Source: Brachypterus glaber (lineage: Eukaryota; Arthropoda; Insecta; Coleoptera; Kateretidae). Taken from it: 64,000 bases of DNA. Each line of letters starts with the position of its first letter. The stretch's first letter is position 1. The translations under genes and the position numbers were made by a program. The stretch is from assembly GCA_958510825.1 (NCBI GenBank), contig OY294048.1, positions 25,562,300 to 25,626,299 on the forward strand. Reading direction: 5' to 3'. Below are positions 43,401 to 53,149 of this stretch, piece by piece. The notes below the pieces were generated by a model. That model was not told where the DNA came from. It did not search any database and was given only the letters and a program-made list of their open reading frames with translations.

Positions 43401-43586
43401 ATGGACCATTTGATGAAAAAAATGTTCCATTGTGGAATTTTAGTGTTCTTTCTGACGCTAATGGTCAGTTGTGTCAGTACTAATTGTTTAGTTAACCAAC
43501 AGGCTATAGCCATGGTTAGAACCCGCGATAGGGTTAAGGAACAGACAGGTGACAAAAGCACCAGGGTGCACATTATATCACATTAG
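43401..43586 (+). CDS. Short frame with signal-peptide-like start in the env position
   Basis: 61 codons. Residues of about 5-28 are Lys-Lys then a hydrophobic run (CGILVFFLTLMVSCVSTNC), the shape of a secretion signal. Residues 30-61 are polar and basic, with no recognised envelope motif. In gypsy-type errantiviruses an envelope gene would follow pol here, so this could be the remnant of one or a chance frame. The evidence is position plus hydrophobicity only. Confidence 0.3.
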   Translation: MDHLMKKMFHCGILVFFLTLMVSCVSTNCLVNQQAIAMVRTRDRVKEQTGDKSTRVHIISH

Positions 43587-43862
43587 ATAGAATAATTTTA
43601 ACACAATGTTAATTCCCAACCTGCTGTCCGTGATTTTTAGAAGTTAGGTATTTTTCCTGTATGTCCTGGCAATGTACGTAATTACATCTTGAATGGCGAT
43701 AACGATTTTAGTATAAAAACTTAGACTAGTTTTTTTTGTAGTTAAGTAGTTTTTTGTTAAATCTAGTCATAGAGCGTTAATAAGGTATATTTGAGTACGT
43801 GCCGTACGCGTTGAGACAGTAAAAAATATTTTTACTAAAGTAAAAATATTTTTCCGTAAGTT

Positions 43863-43871
43863 AGGGGGGTG
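43863..43871 (+). promoter_or_regulatory. Polypurine tract before the 3' LTR
   Basis: AGGGGGGTG directly precedes TGTAACC of the 3' LTR. It is the expected primer for plus-strand DNA synthesis. One T interrupts the run. Confidence 0.6.
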
Positions 43872-46800
43872 TGTAACCTTTGCTTTTAGCTCGGTTTACT
43901 AACTTGTTACATTTTAGATTGTAATGGTAGCCCCATACAATTAAACTTGTAGAATTTACCTGTTTGTTATTTCCTGGAACGTCATAGATATCATTTATAA
44001 GTATTATGTCTCATATTATGTTTATGGGGGCCCGTGTTTAGGATGGTATTCTCCGAAAGCAGAATTTCTAAACATTCCACAATCGTAGGATCACTAAGAG
44101 CACTGTCAATTCTTATTCTAGGCTTGGATTTCCATAGATATACATTTATTAACAAATAAATTAAATAAATTTTAATACTTTGTTTCCAAAGTAAACATAA
44201 CCTCACATGTCAAAAATAGCTGGTCTACAAACCAAACATATAGCTTCAGGCTTGTGTCGCAAGTGGTGTGCAAGATTTTGCGCATAGATGTCGCTAGTAT
44301 ACAGATTTGGTAATATTTTGTAAAAAGATTATTTAAAGATATTTCGGGTTTAGTTTTATTTAGAGCATTTAAAATTGCTTTAAAATGTATTGTAAAACGT
44401 ATTAAAATAGTATTAGCTAATTTTGCTTCAGTAAAATTGTTTTTTTTGAATGTGATAAGTTGCTAACTTCATGCCAGGTAATCATATTTTTGATAATTAT
44501 TAAAATTTAAACAATGAAAGTTAATTGTAATAATTATTAAACCAGTTTAATGAACCTCTTAATTAAAAATAATAAATTTTCAAAACAAATAAAATTAAGT
44601 TTTAGGATTTATTTTTGACAGATCGAAGCTTCATGGCGTCCTTCTTATTAAAATGGGCGAGGCAACAAGTCGCAATACGTAGAAAGTGTCTAAGAACTCT
44701 TTAATTAGTGTATTTCACTTAATTAAATGAATGTTAATGCTTGTTTTAAGCGTATCCTGCAATTTAAGTGAAAAATGGATAGATAAAATACTCCTAGATA
44801 AGCAAATTGGTACTTCTTTTGTCATGATCGATTTTAACGGTTATATTATTTATGTAGGAATAAAACCCTTCTACAAGAAACAAAATTGGAAGCTACCGGT
44901 TTGGCGTAATTAAACCGTAAGTTGCCCATCTATTCTTATTTGTTTTTACTTTATTTTTAAGTATAATTGGAATTAATAGCGTTTCATTCTTTTTCAATTA
45001 TAGGGTCGCACGCTGGGTCGCACCCGTGTCGCACGTCAGGTCGCACGCTGTGTCGAACGTTGATCGATTGTGTAGTCGTTCGTTGAGTCGCTCGTTTGAT
45101 ACGATTTCTGGGAACAAATACTTAAATAGTAAAGATGAAGCTTGGTATTCTGTATAGTTGGTTCTCTGAACGTACCACTCCTGTTAATTGTTTTGGTTAG
45201 TGGATTCTTGGGGTTCCAGTAGTTGGAAATCGTCATATGTCCAAGGTAGGGCACATTTCCTTTTAGTTAACTGCCACACACAGGTGGAAATTTGTAAATT
45301 CATGGCCAAAACCCTCGAAAGCGAAATTGCTTCAAATAGTTGCCTCTATCGTTTTTTATCTTCTCTATAAACTGTACCAATAGATGGTGCTAAAGTCGTT
45401 TTTTTATCAAAACAAATGAACCGAAAATGTCAGTTTAAAAATCGGGTTTCAAGAAATTTTGAAACGTTATTTTTCCCGAAAAATCAAGTTTTTTTAATAT
45501 AAATATCAAAGTTGTTGCTTTTTTAAGCAGTTTTTTAAAATGAATTTAAATTCCGTATTTATTTTTTACAAAAAAGTATTGTTTTTAATTATTGAGTTTA
45601 ATTAAAAGGGGAAGTCATAAGTTTTAGTCTGTAAATTTGGTATCTTTTTTTTAAACTTGTATTACGACTTGGCAAAAAGTTTCAGATTAATCAGCATTAA
45701 GCAACTTTTTACACTTGGTTGAGAAGAATAATGTATTTGCTAATTATTAAAACAAGAATTTGCTGCTAATATCCCCCGCCCCTCCCTCCCCAAACCTAAA
45801 AAATGTCTAAGATAGGCAGATTTAGTTTTAGGTATTTTTGCAGTAAAAAAATACTACTACCAACAAAATAATACTTTCCCCTGTAGGTCTAGGTTTATTA
45901 ATAAACTAATAAAAAAAATTGAAAAACCAAAAAATTTTCAAAAAATATTTCAAAAGTTTTTTTTGAAAAAGAATTAAAATTTTTTTTTTCGAAAAAAGAA
46001 AATAAAAAAATATATTTTAAAAATTATTTTTATCACATTTTAACCCCTTAATATTCACCATCTGCAAATTTTGATATAGGCGGCAGCCATATTGGATCAG
46101 CCATTTTTTAAAAACTAAAATAAGTATTACATTCGTAATCAGCTACTCAAAACCCCTGTACAATGATTTTTAGTAAAAAATCTGCAAATTTTGATATAGG
46201 CGGCAGCCATATTGGATCCGCCATTTTGTAAAAATTAATTCGAATGTTAAATTTGTATTCAGCAGCCCCAAAAACCCCTAAATACAAATTTTGGTATAAA
46301 TTGGAGCTTATTAAGGGTTCTGGCCATGAATTTAGAAAATTCCGCCTGTGTGTGCCAAGGTAACTCTGTATGGATTTTTAAGGTATTTATCAAACCAATT
46401 TGTATTGTTCCGTTTGAGATTTCAAGCGAGAAGCCAAATGTTGTCTCCCTTCCTAGAGCTGTATCATCACCGGATTATTTTGAAATTGCAAATTGATATC
46501 GCATAATGTACTTTAAAGTGTTAGAAAATGTTTAATGTTTAAGTATGTCTAAGTTTAATTTCATGAATAAGTTATACTTATTATTGCCCGGCCTTAACAT
46601 GAGTACTCATTATTAAAGGTTAAATAGATTTTAAAATTTGCCTGTAGGATCCAAAATTCCACTAAAGGAAAACCATTTACTAATTTACTTGCTCTGGGGT
46701 GAATATCATTAAATAATTTACTTTGGGGTGCATACCAAAAAACTGAAAATGCTATTTATTTCAGAGAAAGTTTACATTTGTGAGGTTATCGATCAATATT

Positions 46801-47096
46801 TATTTTTGTCTCACTATTGTTAATAAATCTAATAATTAATTAACTTTTTGTGCATTATTTGTCAATCTATTTTTCAGCTGTGTTTTGTTTAATATAAAGC
46901 TTATGCCCTGTCATTCGTCTATTTTAGACTGGCGCCCACAAATATAGTGACTAGTTATAACCAAAAATTATTAGGATCTCTACCCGCGACCCACGCTCTC
47001 CAAAAACTTTAGTAGCTCCGTGGTATGCAGCCTTTCTCCTTGGATATTTTATAAATTATAGTTTACAATTTTTTTAACACCAAGGCAAGGGTTACA
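43872..47096 (+). repeat. 3' LTR of the gypsy element, enlarged by an insertion
   Basis: 3,225 bp against 2,101 bp for the 5' LTR. The extra length is mostly the 45275-46354 insertion, plus short blocks that the 5' LTR has lost (GATTTCTGG at about 45101 and the CTTGGTATTCTGTATAGTTG region). The remainder aligns closely with the 5' copy, including the GGTCGCACG cluster at 45003-45095. Confidence 0.92.
45275..46354. mobile_element. Inverted-repeat element inserted in the 3' LTR
   Basis: The ends CACACACAGGTGGAAATTTG and its partner AAATTCCGCCTGTGTGTG are inverted, and the pairing continues through AAATTCATGGCC / GGCCATGAATTT. It contains no gene. Near the right side a 120-bp unit is tandemly repeated twice (46061 and 46181, TCTGCAAATTTTGATATAGG). 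The 5' LTR does not contain it, so it entered after the gypsy insertion. Confidence 0.8.
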
Positions 47097-47125
47097 ACAC
47101 ACACACACACACACACACACACATG
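47097..47125. repeat. (AC)n microsatellite at the gypsy insertion site
   Basis: Pure AC repeat directly beside the LTR end. The left flank (35651-35659, GATACACAC) is also CA-rich, so the retrotransposon probably entered a CA tract. Confidence 0.9.
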
Positions 47126-47149
47126 TGCAAATTCACAAAAGAAGCGTAA

Positions 47150-48132
47150 GTCCGACCGTGGGTAATGCAAATGCCGGCGGTTGATAAGTGAAAAATCATA
47201 ATTTTCGCAAGTCAAAAGATCAAATTTTCGCAAATCAGAATACAGAATGGGTCAACCATTTTGGAAAATAGTCATTTTTAATTAAAAAAAAAAATTGTCG
47301 AAAAAAAAAGAAATTTCAAACATTTATTTTTTATTTTTTTTTTTTGTTTGAAAATTTGCGAGTCAGAGGTGCAGGATTGTCAAAAAAGTCGTGAAAATCC
47401 AATTTTTCCATTTTAAACAGATTATACATTGTTTGCGAACAAAATTTTTGCTCCTTTAATTATCTTTTTAAATTTTGATCGATCGGTCCAGAAAAACCGT
47501 TTAATGGATCGATTTATTATTTTACATGGCTATTGGGGGTATGATGAGGTAACAAATGTGCTGAAAACATTAGCGGTTCCTTAAAAATTAGCAAAGATAT
47601 GGTTGATTAACCAAAGGAAGGGAAAAAGGGACTTTTTTTGATACTTTTGAAGTGAATGTGAAGGATAAAATTTTTTTTTTTCAAACCATGGCACGATCTT
47701 GTAGAAAATTTATTTCAGTTTTCAAAACTGCCCATCAATTTCCTTAATTAAGGACAAAAGGATCCTTTTTCATTAAAAATCGGATGTCTCCGTGAGGAAT
47801 TGGCGTAGAGAAAATCGCCAAACGTCAAATTAAAGCTGAATAAACAGGCTATCTGGTCCATATGATTGCTTAATAAAAAAAAAACCGAGCCTGTGGAGCA
47901 AGAAAAAATTTACTGAAAATTTTGAAAATTTTTTTTCGCGCTATTTCTTCGAATTGCGTTGGAACCGCAGCTCAGAAAAAATCAGAAAACTAGAATCTTA
48001 GAGCTACAAAATGCTTTTTTTTTTAAGTCTCTAAGACCATTTTTCACTGACATACAGCTCGTCAAAAATCACCGAAAAAGTTAGAATTTTTTTCTGTTTT
48101 TCTGCTCCCTTAACTTTTGCGCGAAGTGTGTA
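47150..48132 (-). repeat. Right long inverted repeat of the Tc1-like element
   Basis: Reverse complement of 27383-28275, including GACCGATCGATCAAAATT, ACCAAAGGAAGGGAAAAAG and CAGAAAAAACCGTTTAATGG-like blocks. It is slightly longer on the inner side and includes the GAGCAAAAATTTTG block found only in the second partial left copy. Confidence 0.85.
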
Positions 48133-48160
48133 TATATATATATATATATGTACATATATA

Positions 48161-48206
48161 TACACACTTCGCGCAAAAGTTAAGGGAGCAGAAACTTTTG
48201 CGCGAA

Positions 48207-48212
<6 letters not shown>
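48161..48212. repeat. Minimal Tc1-end palindrome in a TA repeat
   Basis: TACACACTTCGCGCAAAAGT followed by TAAGGGAGCAG, then AAACTTTTGCGCGAAGTGTGTA. These are two element ends of about 21-31 bp head to head without interior, flanked by TA repeats (48131-48160, 48211-48260). It looks like an extreme deletion derivative of the same transposon next to its right end. Confidence 0.8.
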
Positions 48213-48263
<51 letters not shown>

Positions 48264-48302
48264 GCCGACCAAATTGAGTCCACACATTACTCCTGTACAT
48301 TA

Positions 48303-48349
48303 CATTTTGACTCCGGAATTATTTTGACTCCGAATATCGGAGTCAAAAT
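48303..48349. repeat. TTTTGACTCCG minisatellite, small block
   Basis: TTTTGACTCCGGAATTATTTTGACTCCG followed by an inverted CGGAGTCAAAA. It matches the longer arrays at 49253 and 50466. Confidence 0.75.
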
Positions 48350-48749
48350 AGTTTTTCTTTACAAAATGACCATTAAACCATATTTAACTCTTTTTTTCAT
48401 ATTACGTGAGACATAGCATCATAACTATTCCGCTAATACTAATAGTTTTGTAGAGTGACGTATGTACGCCTGTAAATTTAACGTATAATCGGATGCAAAA
48501 TAGTCGGTTTTAGTTCAACCTTTTGAAACATAGAGGCGCTGACGCACGCTGATCAATATACGAATCATCAATATACGCTTTCATATTGACGACTAATTTG
48601 TTTCCGACGGCTTGGCAACGTTGTATTGTTAAATATTGTCTTGGTACATGAATTCTTAACTTTCGTGAATTGGTAAAAGAACAAATAGTTGTACATATTT
48701 AAATTATAAATGGTTTAGTAGCCCCCTCTTAACTTTTAAACGAGTTAAA

Positions 48750-49170
48750 TAGAAAGGGGATCGTGGGATACATTTTTTACTTAGGTATATACCTGTTCAA
48801 ACTAACAAAACAAAAAGTTTTACTTTACCATAGTTATTGGTGAAGTTATCACAAAAAAATCGAATCATAGAACAATTTTACCGCCTAAAATGACACGTAC
48901 TCAAAAACTGTTACACACAAAATAAAAATAGAGTGGCAAAATTCAAATTGAACTTTATATAGAAAGGGGATCGTGGAATACATTTTTTACTTAAATAACT
49001 CAAACTAACAAACAAAAAGTTTTACTTTACCTTAGTCATTGGCGAAGTTATCACAAAAAAAAATCGAAGCATAGAACAATTTTACTGCCTAAAATGAAAC
49101 ATAGCGATGTACTAAAAAACTATTTCCATACAAAAATAAAAAATAGAGTATCAAAAGTGTAATTAAATTT
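48750..49170 (+). repeat. 210-bp tandem duplication
   Basis: AGAAAGGGGATCGTGG starts at 48751 and 48961. Both units continue through ATACATTTTTTACTTA, AAAAAGTTTTACTTTACC, GAAGTTATCACAAAAAAA and TAGAACAATTTTAC. The unit is related to the inner part of the 5456-6157 foldback. Confidence 0.8.
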
Positions 49171-49252
49171 TATATATGTGTTATAGATTGCGAAAAATAT
49201 AACGCCATACTTTTTAGGTTATTATATTAACCTTAGATATTTTTTATTTCTA

Positions 49253-49378
49253 TTTTGACTCCGTATAATATATTTTGACTCCGTATATAATATTTTGACT
49301 CCGTATAATAATATATTTTGGCTCCGTATATAATATTTTGACTCCATATAATATATTTTGACTCCGTATATTACGGAG
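49253..49378 (+). repeat. TTTTGACTCCGTATATAA minisatellite, block 2
   Basis: Six units of about 20-22 bp (TATTTTGACTCCGTATATAA and variants, one with GGCTCCG), ending at ATTACGGAGACCCG. Confidence 0.9.
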
Positions 49379-49492
49379 ACCCGAAAATAATATTGGCGCT
49401 AACTTTACATAACTTTATATAAACTTACGTGTTACGTAAACCATTAAATACTCCATATTCGTGTTGAATTTTACATTTCTATTATACTAGAA

Positions 49493-50010
49493 AACGAGAT
49501 AACAGAACACACAACCAGGGGGCACTTTGGAGACAAATTATATTTGATGGTTATAATTTTTATTTTTCCTTGAACATAAATTGATTTCATATTCTATGCT
49601 ACATTTTACATTTGGAAGTAAAATAACTAATAAAGTGCCCGGGGCCACGTTATGTTTTAAGTTTTTATTATTATTTGGAAGCGTCAGAATAATTTAAGCG
49701 TGCCCCCGGGGGCATTGGTGGATTTTTTTTATTATAATAAACCTACCCAATAAAAAATAATTCGGCGGCCGATGGGCGGTAAAGTGATGGCAAATGATTA
49801 TCGCTTTTTGACGTTGGAATGACGTCTGATCGTCGGTCGGCAAAATGATGGCAAATGATAATTGAAATACTAAATCTGCTCAACGTCGGTCCGCCGTCGG
49901 CTTAATGATAATCGAAATACTACATCGGCTCAACGTCGGACCGCCGCCAGCATCTGACTAAACCATCAAATATAATTTGTCCCCCTGGTTGTGGTTTTTG
50001 TTATCTGCCA
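49493..50010. mobile_element. Inverted-repeat element with CAACCAGGGGG ends and TCGG-rich core
   Basis: AGATAACAGAACACACAACC..AGGGGG and ACAAATTATATTTGATGGTT on the left pair with ACCATCAAATATAATTTGTC, CCCCTGGTTGTGG and TTGTTATCT on the right. The core has a GC-richer tandem of about 60 bp (GATAATCGAAATACTACATC, GGCTCAACGTCGG, about three units at 49790-49955). No coding. Confidence 0.7.
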
Positions 50011-50029
50011 AATATAATGCAATACTTTT

Positions 50030-50347
50030 TAAGATTGTAATATGGTTACTGTGCCCCGGTGGCCACTATTATTTTTGAATAGGTTTTGTATTTGTTACTG
50101 TTCTTAAACCACATAAACAATATGCTAGTATAAATTACAAATAATGCCCAAAAAGATCGTTATTGTTTTAATTGACTATACTAGTGTAAATCCAGGGGGT
50201 GTACTTTAAATTTTTGGGTGGGGATTAATATGTGGGGATTAGTAATCTTGGTTATGTGGTTCTTTATTCGGCATGCCTTTAAAGAGTGAACAAGTGCAGT
50301 GCTTTATTTTTGATATAAAATGAGTAATCCTGCATTTAAAACGACAG
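50030..50347 (+). repeat. Duplicated segment, copy 1, with ATG-to-splice-donor block
   Basis: From ATGGTTACTGTGCCCCGGTG to GTAAGTATAG it matches 50887-51222 in order: AACCACATAAACAATA, ATTGACTATACT, TAAATCCAGG, GAGTGAACAAGT. It ends with the 28-bp ATGAGTAATCCTGCATTTAA + AACGACAG followed by GTAAGT, an excellent donor sequence. Confidence 0.7.
50320..50347 (+). other. Candidate first coding exon, copy 1 (hypothetical)
   Basis: ATG opens a nine-codon frame (MSNPAFKTT) that ends in a split codon at CAG|GTAAGT. No TATA or initiator assignment is secure. It resembles a very short first exon of an intron-containing gene, but no downstream exon was identified in the following kb. The related copy at 51195 keeps the length and donor GT. 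Alternatively it is part of a transposon that splices. Confidence 0.3.
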
Positions 50348-50465
50348 GTAAGTATAGTATTTTTCATTTTACACACAATACTTTAAATATATAAATAATG
50401 CCTTGTTTTTTTATACCTAATGTTTAAAACCATTAATTTTCCAATTGCCTTTGAATCGACGATAG

Positions 50466-50583
50466 ATATTTTTTATTTCTATTTTGACTCCGTATATTAT
50501 ATTTTGACTCCGTATATATTATTTTGACTCCGTATATAATATTTTGACTCCGTATAATATATTTTGACTCCGTATATTACGGA
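50466..50583 (+). repeat. TTTTGACTCCG minisatellite, block 3
   Basis: Five units of TATTTTGACTCCGTATATAA type, ending at ATTACGGAGATCCG, parallel to block 2. They begin the second round of the same repeat order. Confidence 0.9.
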
Positions 50584-50909
50584 GATCCGATAATAATTTT
50601 AGCGCCAACTTTATATAAATGTTATATTTGTTTAATTTACATTGATTAAACATTAAACTCATGGATATGGAGTACTTCATATCCATGTTAAATTTCACAT
50701 TTCTATTACACTAGAAAAACACATTAATACCTTCAGTAATGATGATTTAAAATAAATAAAACAAATTAATAGTAAATAAATAAATACCTTTAATAACTAG
50801 TATAGTTTGTTTAGTCTTTTACTTATTTATTCTTATTTCATAGTTGTCCCTTTTATTTCGCTTCCTCCACTTACCTTTTACTGTAAGATGGTTACTATGC
50901 CCCGGTGGC

Positions 50910-50959
50910 CACTGTAAGATTATTTTTGACTAGGCCTAGTCAAAAATAATCTTACAGTG
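50910..50959. repeat. Perfect 50-bp palindrome
   Basis: The 25-bp arm CACTGTAAGATTATTTTTGA + CTAGG meets its exact complement CCTAG + TCAAAAATAATCTTACAGTG with no spacer. Copy 1 of the segment has only a single diverged half here (ACTATTATTTTTGAATAGG). Confidence 0.95.
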
Positions 50960-51194
50960 TTACATATGGGTATTGATTTAAAAATAACAAAATTGTTACT
51001 TTTCTTAAACCAAATAAACAATACCCTAGTATAAATGGCTAATAATCCCCAAAAAGATAGTTATTGTTTGAATTGACTATACTGATATAAATCCAGGTTG
51101 TGTACCTTTAAATTTTTTGGATAGGGATGGATGCTATTAAAATATTTGTTTTTTATTCGCTATTTGTTTTTTAACGAGTGAACAAGTATATAAA

Positions 51195-51222
51195 ATGAGT
51201 AATCCAGCAACTAAAACGACAG
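51195..51222 (+). other. Candidate first coding exon, copy 2 (hypothetical)
   Basis: MSNPATKTT frame ending at CAG|GTAAAA, the same 28-bp length as the first copy. The only changes are one silent third-base difference and one codon (TTT to ACT). No downstream exon seen. Confidence 0.3.
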
Positions 51223-51627
51223 GTAAAAAATAAACATAAATTAAACCATTAAAATATAATATTCAAATATATGTCAGTGTTTCAAATGAACTGCTTATAA
51301 AATAGTATGTTAAGTTTGGCAACGTTGCGGAAGCAAAATAGTGCAGCTTATGAAAGTTGTATGTTGAAATGGAAGTAAAATAGTCGGTAATATGAAAGCC
51401 AGATATACAAGTTGGATTCATAATGATCGCTAATATAAACGGAGTCAAAATATTGGCAATAATGAAAAAAATGTATATTTGAAAAATAAGATAATTCCAA
51501 TAAAATATATACCAATCAACTCGAAATCCTTTTTTAAACAATATATTTTAGGTCAATAATGTCTAAACTAGCTCCTTCTGCAGGACGCAATTTGACCGCA
51601 ATATGTAATGAAGCAAAATAGATAGTG

Positions 51628-51671
<44 letters not shown>

Positions 51672-52200
51672 CCATGAAATATTGAATAATTTAATGCAAT
51701 TTAAAGTTTTGCCGAGAGTTTTGCGTTAAAATTACATAAAATTTATTAGTTTTTCTTAATATTTGACCAGTTTTTTATTAATTTAGTTCAAAAAATTTAA
51801 ACTGCTCCATAGATTGTTAAATATTTAAACCTGATATCTGTCACAACAATCTGACATAACCTTTAATTTTTGCATTAAAATTTGTAAATATGTGCTAAAA
51901 TTAAATAAAAATATCTGATTTAATAAAATTATTAAATAACATTAAAAATATGTGTTTTGTTGCATTTACAATGTCGACTCACAAAAAACATGGTTTTTAA
52001 CCTTGTCCGCAGTTTAAAGCCATACAGCGTTTTATATTTTCAGTCGAAGAATTAAATTAAATTTAAATATATAGGCTAGAAGGGCATCAATTTTTAAGAG
52101 TAATACTCCGTTTGGAAAAAAAATCGAGTACTTTTTTACTATCATGGACCCCAAAAAAAGGTCTTAAAGTCTGCATTACTTATTCACCCAAAAAACATTA
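51223..52200. other. Unassigned AT-rich DNA with TA microsatellite
   Basis: Includes a (TA)n run at about 51631-51670. No supported gene. Confidence 0.4.
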
Positions 52201-52204
52201 ATTT

Positions 52205-52510
52205 TTCGGTACGAACTGTATGATAACCTTCATGAAGATGAAAATAAAATACACTGCCCAGTAAAAGGGCTTTCCCACTTTTCACCTCCGCCCGTAAAAT
52301 GGATTTTTTATTGTCAGATTTACTTTCAGTAACCATAAAAACCTTAATATACCAATTTTCACGAAAACTACCCTCTGCCCCTCTAGGGGTAAAGTTTTTT
52401 TTAATCAGATTCACTTTCAGCAACCTCAAAAAACCCAATACACCAGTTTTCACGAAAACTACCCCCACCCTCAGGGGTGAAATTAGAAAAAAAGTATTAT
52501 CAGATTCATA
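52205..52510 (-). repeat. AATCTGATAA-module repeat, reversed copy beside the gap
   Basis: ACACTGCCCAGTAAAAGGGC, CTTTCCCACTTTTCACCTCC and TTATTGTCAGATTTACTTTC are the reverse complement of 23656-23735. Two modules follow (CAGATTCACTTTCAGCAACC, CCAATACACCAGTTTTCACG, CTACCCCCACCCTCAGGGG). It is cut off by the N gap. Confidence 0.7.
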
Positions 52511-52710
52511 NNNNNNNNNNNNNNNNNNNNNNNNNNNNNNNNNNNNNNNNNNNNNNNNNNNNNNNNNNNNNNNNNNNNNNNNNNNNNNNNNNNNNNNNNN
52601 NNNNNNNNNNNNNNNNNNNNNNNNNNNNNNNNNNNNNNNNNNNNNNNNNNNNNNNNNNNNNNNNNNNNNNNNNNNNNNNNNNNNNNNNNNNNNNNNNNNN
52701 NNNNNNNNNN
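52511..52710. other. Assembly gap (200 N)
   Basis: 200 N interrupting the region between the reversed repeat and the minus-strand transposase half. Confidence 0.99.
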
Positions 52711-53146
52711 AATCTTTGTTGAAAATTTGTTCTTCGCACAGCATGGGGATTTCCAGTGCCCACTGGTGATTATTATGAAAATTCATAACTCAATTTCTCG
52801 TGAAAGTGGTTTCATCAGAAAATAAAATATTTTGTATAAAATTTGGATTCCTTGTATTATTTTGAATTAGCCAATGACAAAATTACAATCTTTGAGGGCG
52901 ATCTGCTTCTTGTAAGGCTTGTACTCTTTTATAATGATAGGGGTGCCTTAGATCTTCGCTTAAATTTCTCCAAACCACCCTATTAGAGACCTCAAATTGT
53001 GTAGCACCTTGACGAGTACTTGCTGAAGGGTTTTTGTTAAAAAAATCCAGAATGTCCTCTTCGAGGTTTATAATTCTTTGTTCGCGTCCCGGTCCTCCCT
53101 CCTGTCCTTGTTGTGGCTGTACACTTCCTGTATCCCGAATTCTTTG
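52711..53146 (-). pseudogene. Mariner-superfamily transposase, N-terminal half (minus strand)
   Basis: Reading leftward from about 53146, the frame gives FAQRIRDTGSVQPQQGQEGG, then REQRIINLEEDILDFFNKNP, STRQGATQFEVSNRVVWRNL (second HTH) and HPYHYKRVQALQEADRPQR. After a stop (TGA/TAA-type breaks near 52890) comes PNFIQNILFSDETTF, which contains the first catalytic Asp (SDE). It then runs via HNNHQWALEIP into the N gap. This is the N-terminal DNA-binding and first catalytic part of an IS630/mariner-type transposase common in insects. The matching C-terminal half lies on the opposite strand starting at 53150. Confidence 0.85.
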
Positions 53147-53149
53147 AGC

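Larger units (their letters stand above)
43026..43871 (+). other. Post-pol region of the gypsy element
   Basis: About 850 bp between integrase and 3' LTR. It holds one short frame (43401-43586) with a signal-peptide-like start and otherwise no recognised gene. It ends with the purine-rich TTAGGGGGGTG (43861-43871), which serves as polypurine tract next to the LTR. Confidence 0.6.
35660..47096 (+). mobile_element. Ty3/gypsy LTR retrotransposon, decayed, nearly full length
   Basis: Two LTRs starting TGTAACCTTTGCTTTTAGCT and ending GGCAAGGGTTACA flank a primer site, gag with a CCHC knuckle, protease, RT, RNase H and integrase in gypsy order. Flanking sequence is ACAC on both sides (35656-35659 and 47097-47100), compatible with a 4-bp target duplication, but the site is a CA repeat, so it cannot be proven. 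No envelope gene is recognised. Stops and frameshifts in gag and pol and a 3'-integrase deletion make it non-autonomous. Confidence 0.93.
27383..48132. mobile_element. Tc1-like transposon expanded by nested insertions
   Basis: The ends TACACTTCGCGCAAAAATTA (left) and its inverted partner TTTTGCGCGAAGTGTGTA (right) bracket a DD34E-type transposase broken into pieces at 29644-29877, 31945-32003, 32385-32656 and 34900-35098, all on the plus strand and in the right order. Inverted repeats are about 0.9 kb long (27383-28275 and about 47150-48132). Without the insertions I recognise, the element would be only a few kb. Insertions at 28329-29201, 29950-31937, 32736-34788 and 35660-47096 account for most of the distance. 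Both ends sit at TA-rich sites. Confidence 0.8.
50887..51222 (+). repeat. Duplicated segment, copy 2
   Basis: Second copy of the 50030-50347 segment about 860 bp downstream, with similar gene-like end at 51195-51222 (ATGAGTAATCCAGCAACTAA, then AACGACAG|GTAAAA). It differs by a 50-bp perfect palindrome at 50910-50959 and several indels. Confidence 0.7.

Noticed and set aside
48031..48416. Tyr/Ile repeat frames
   Set aside because: They derive from TA microsatellites joined to the Tc1 ends.
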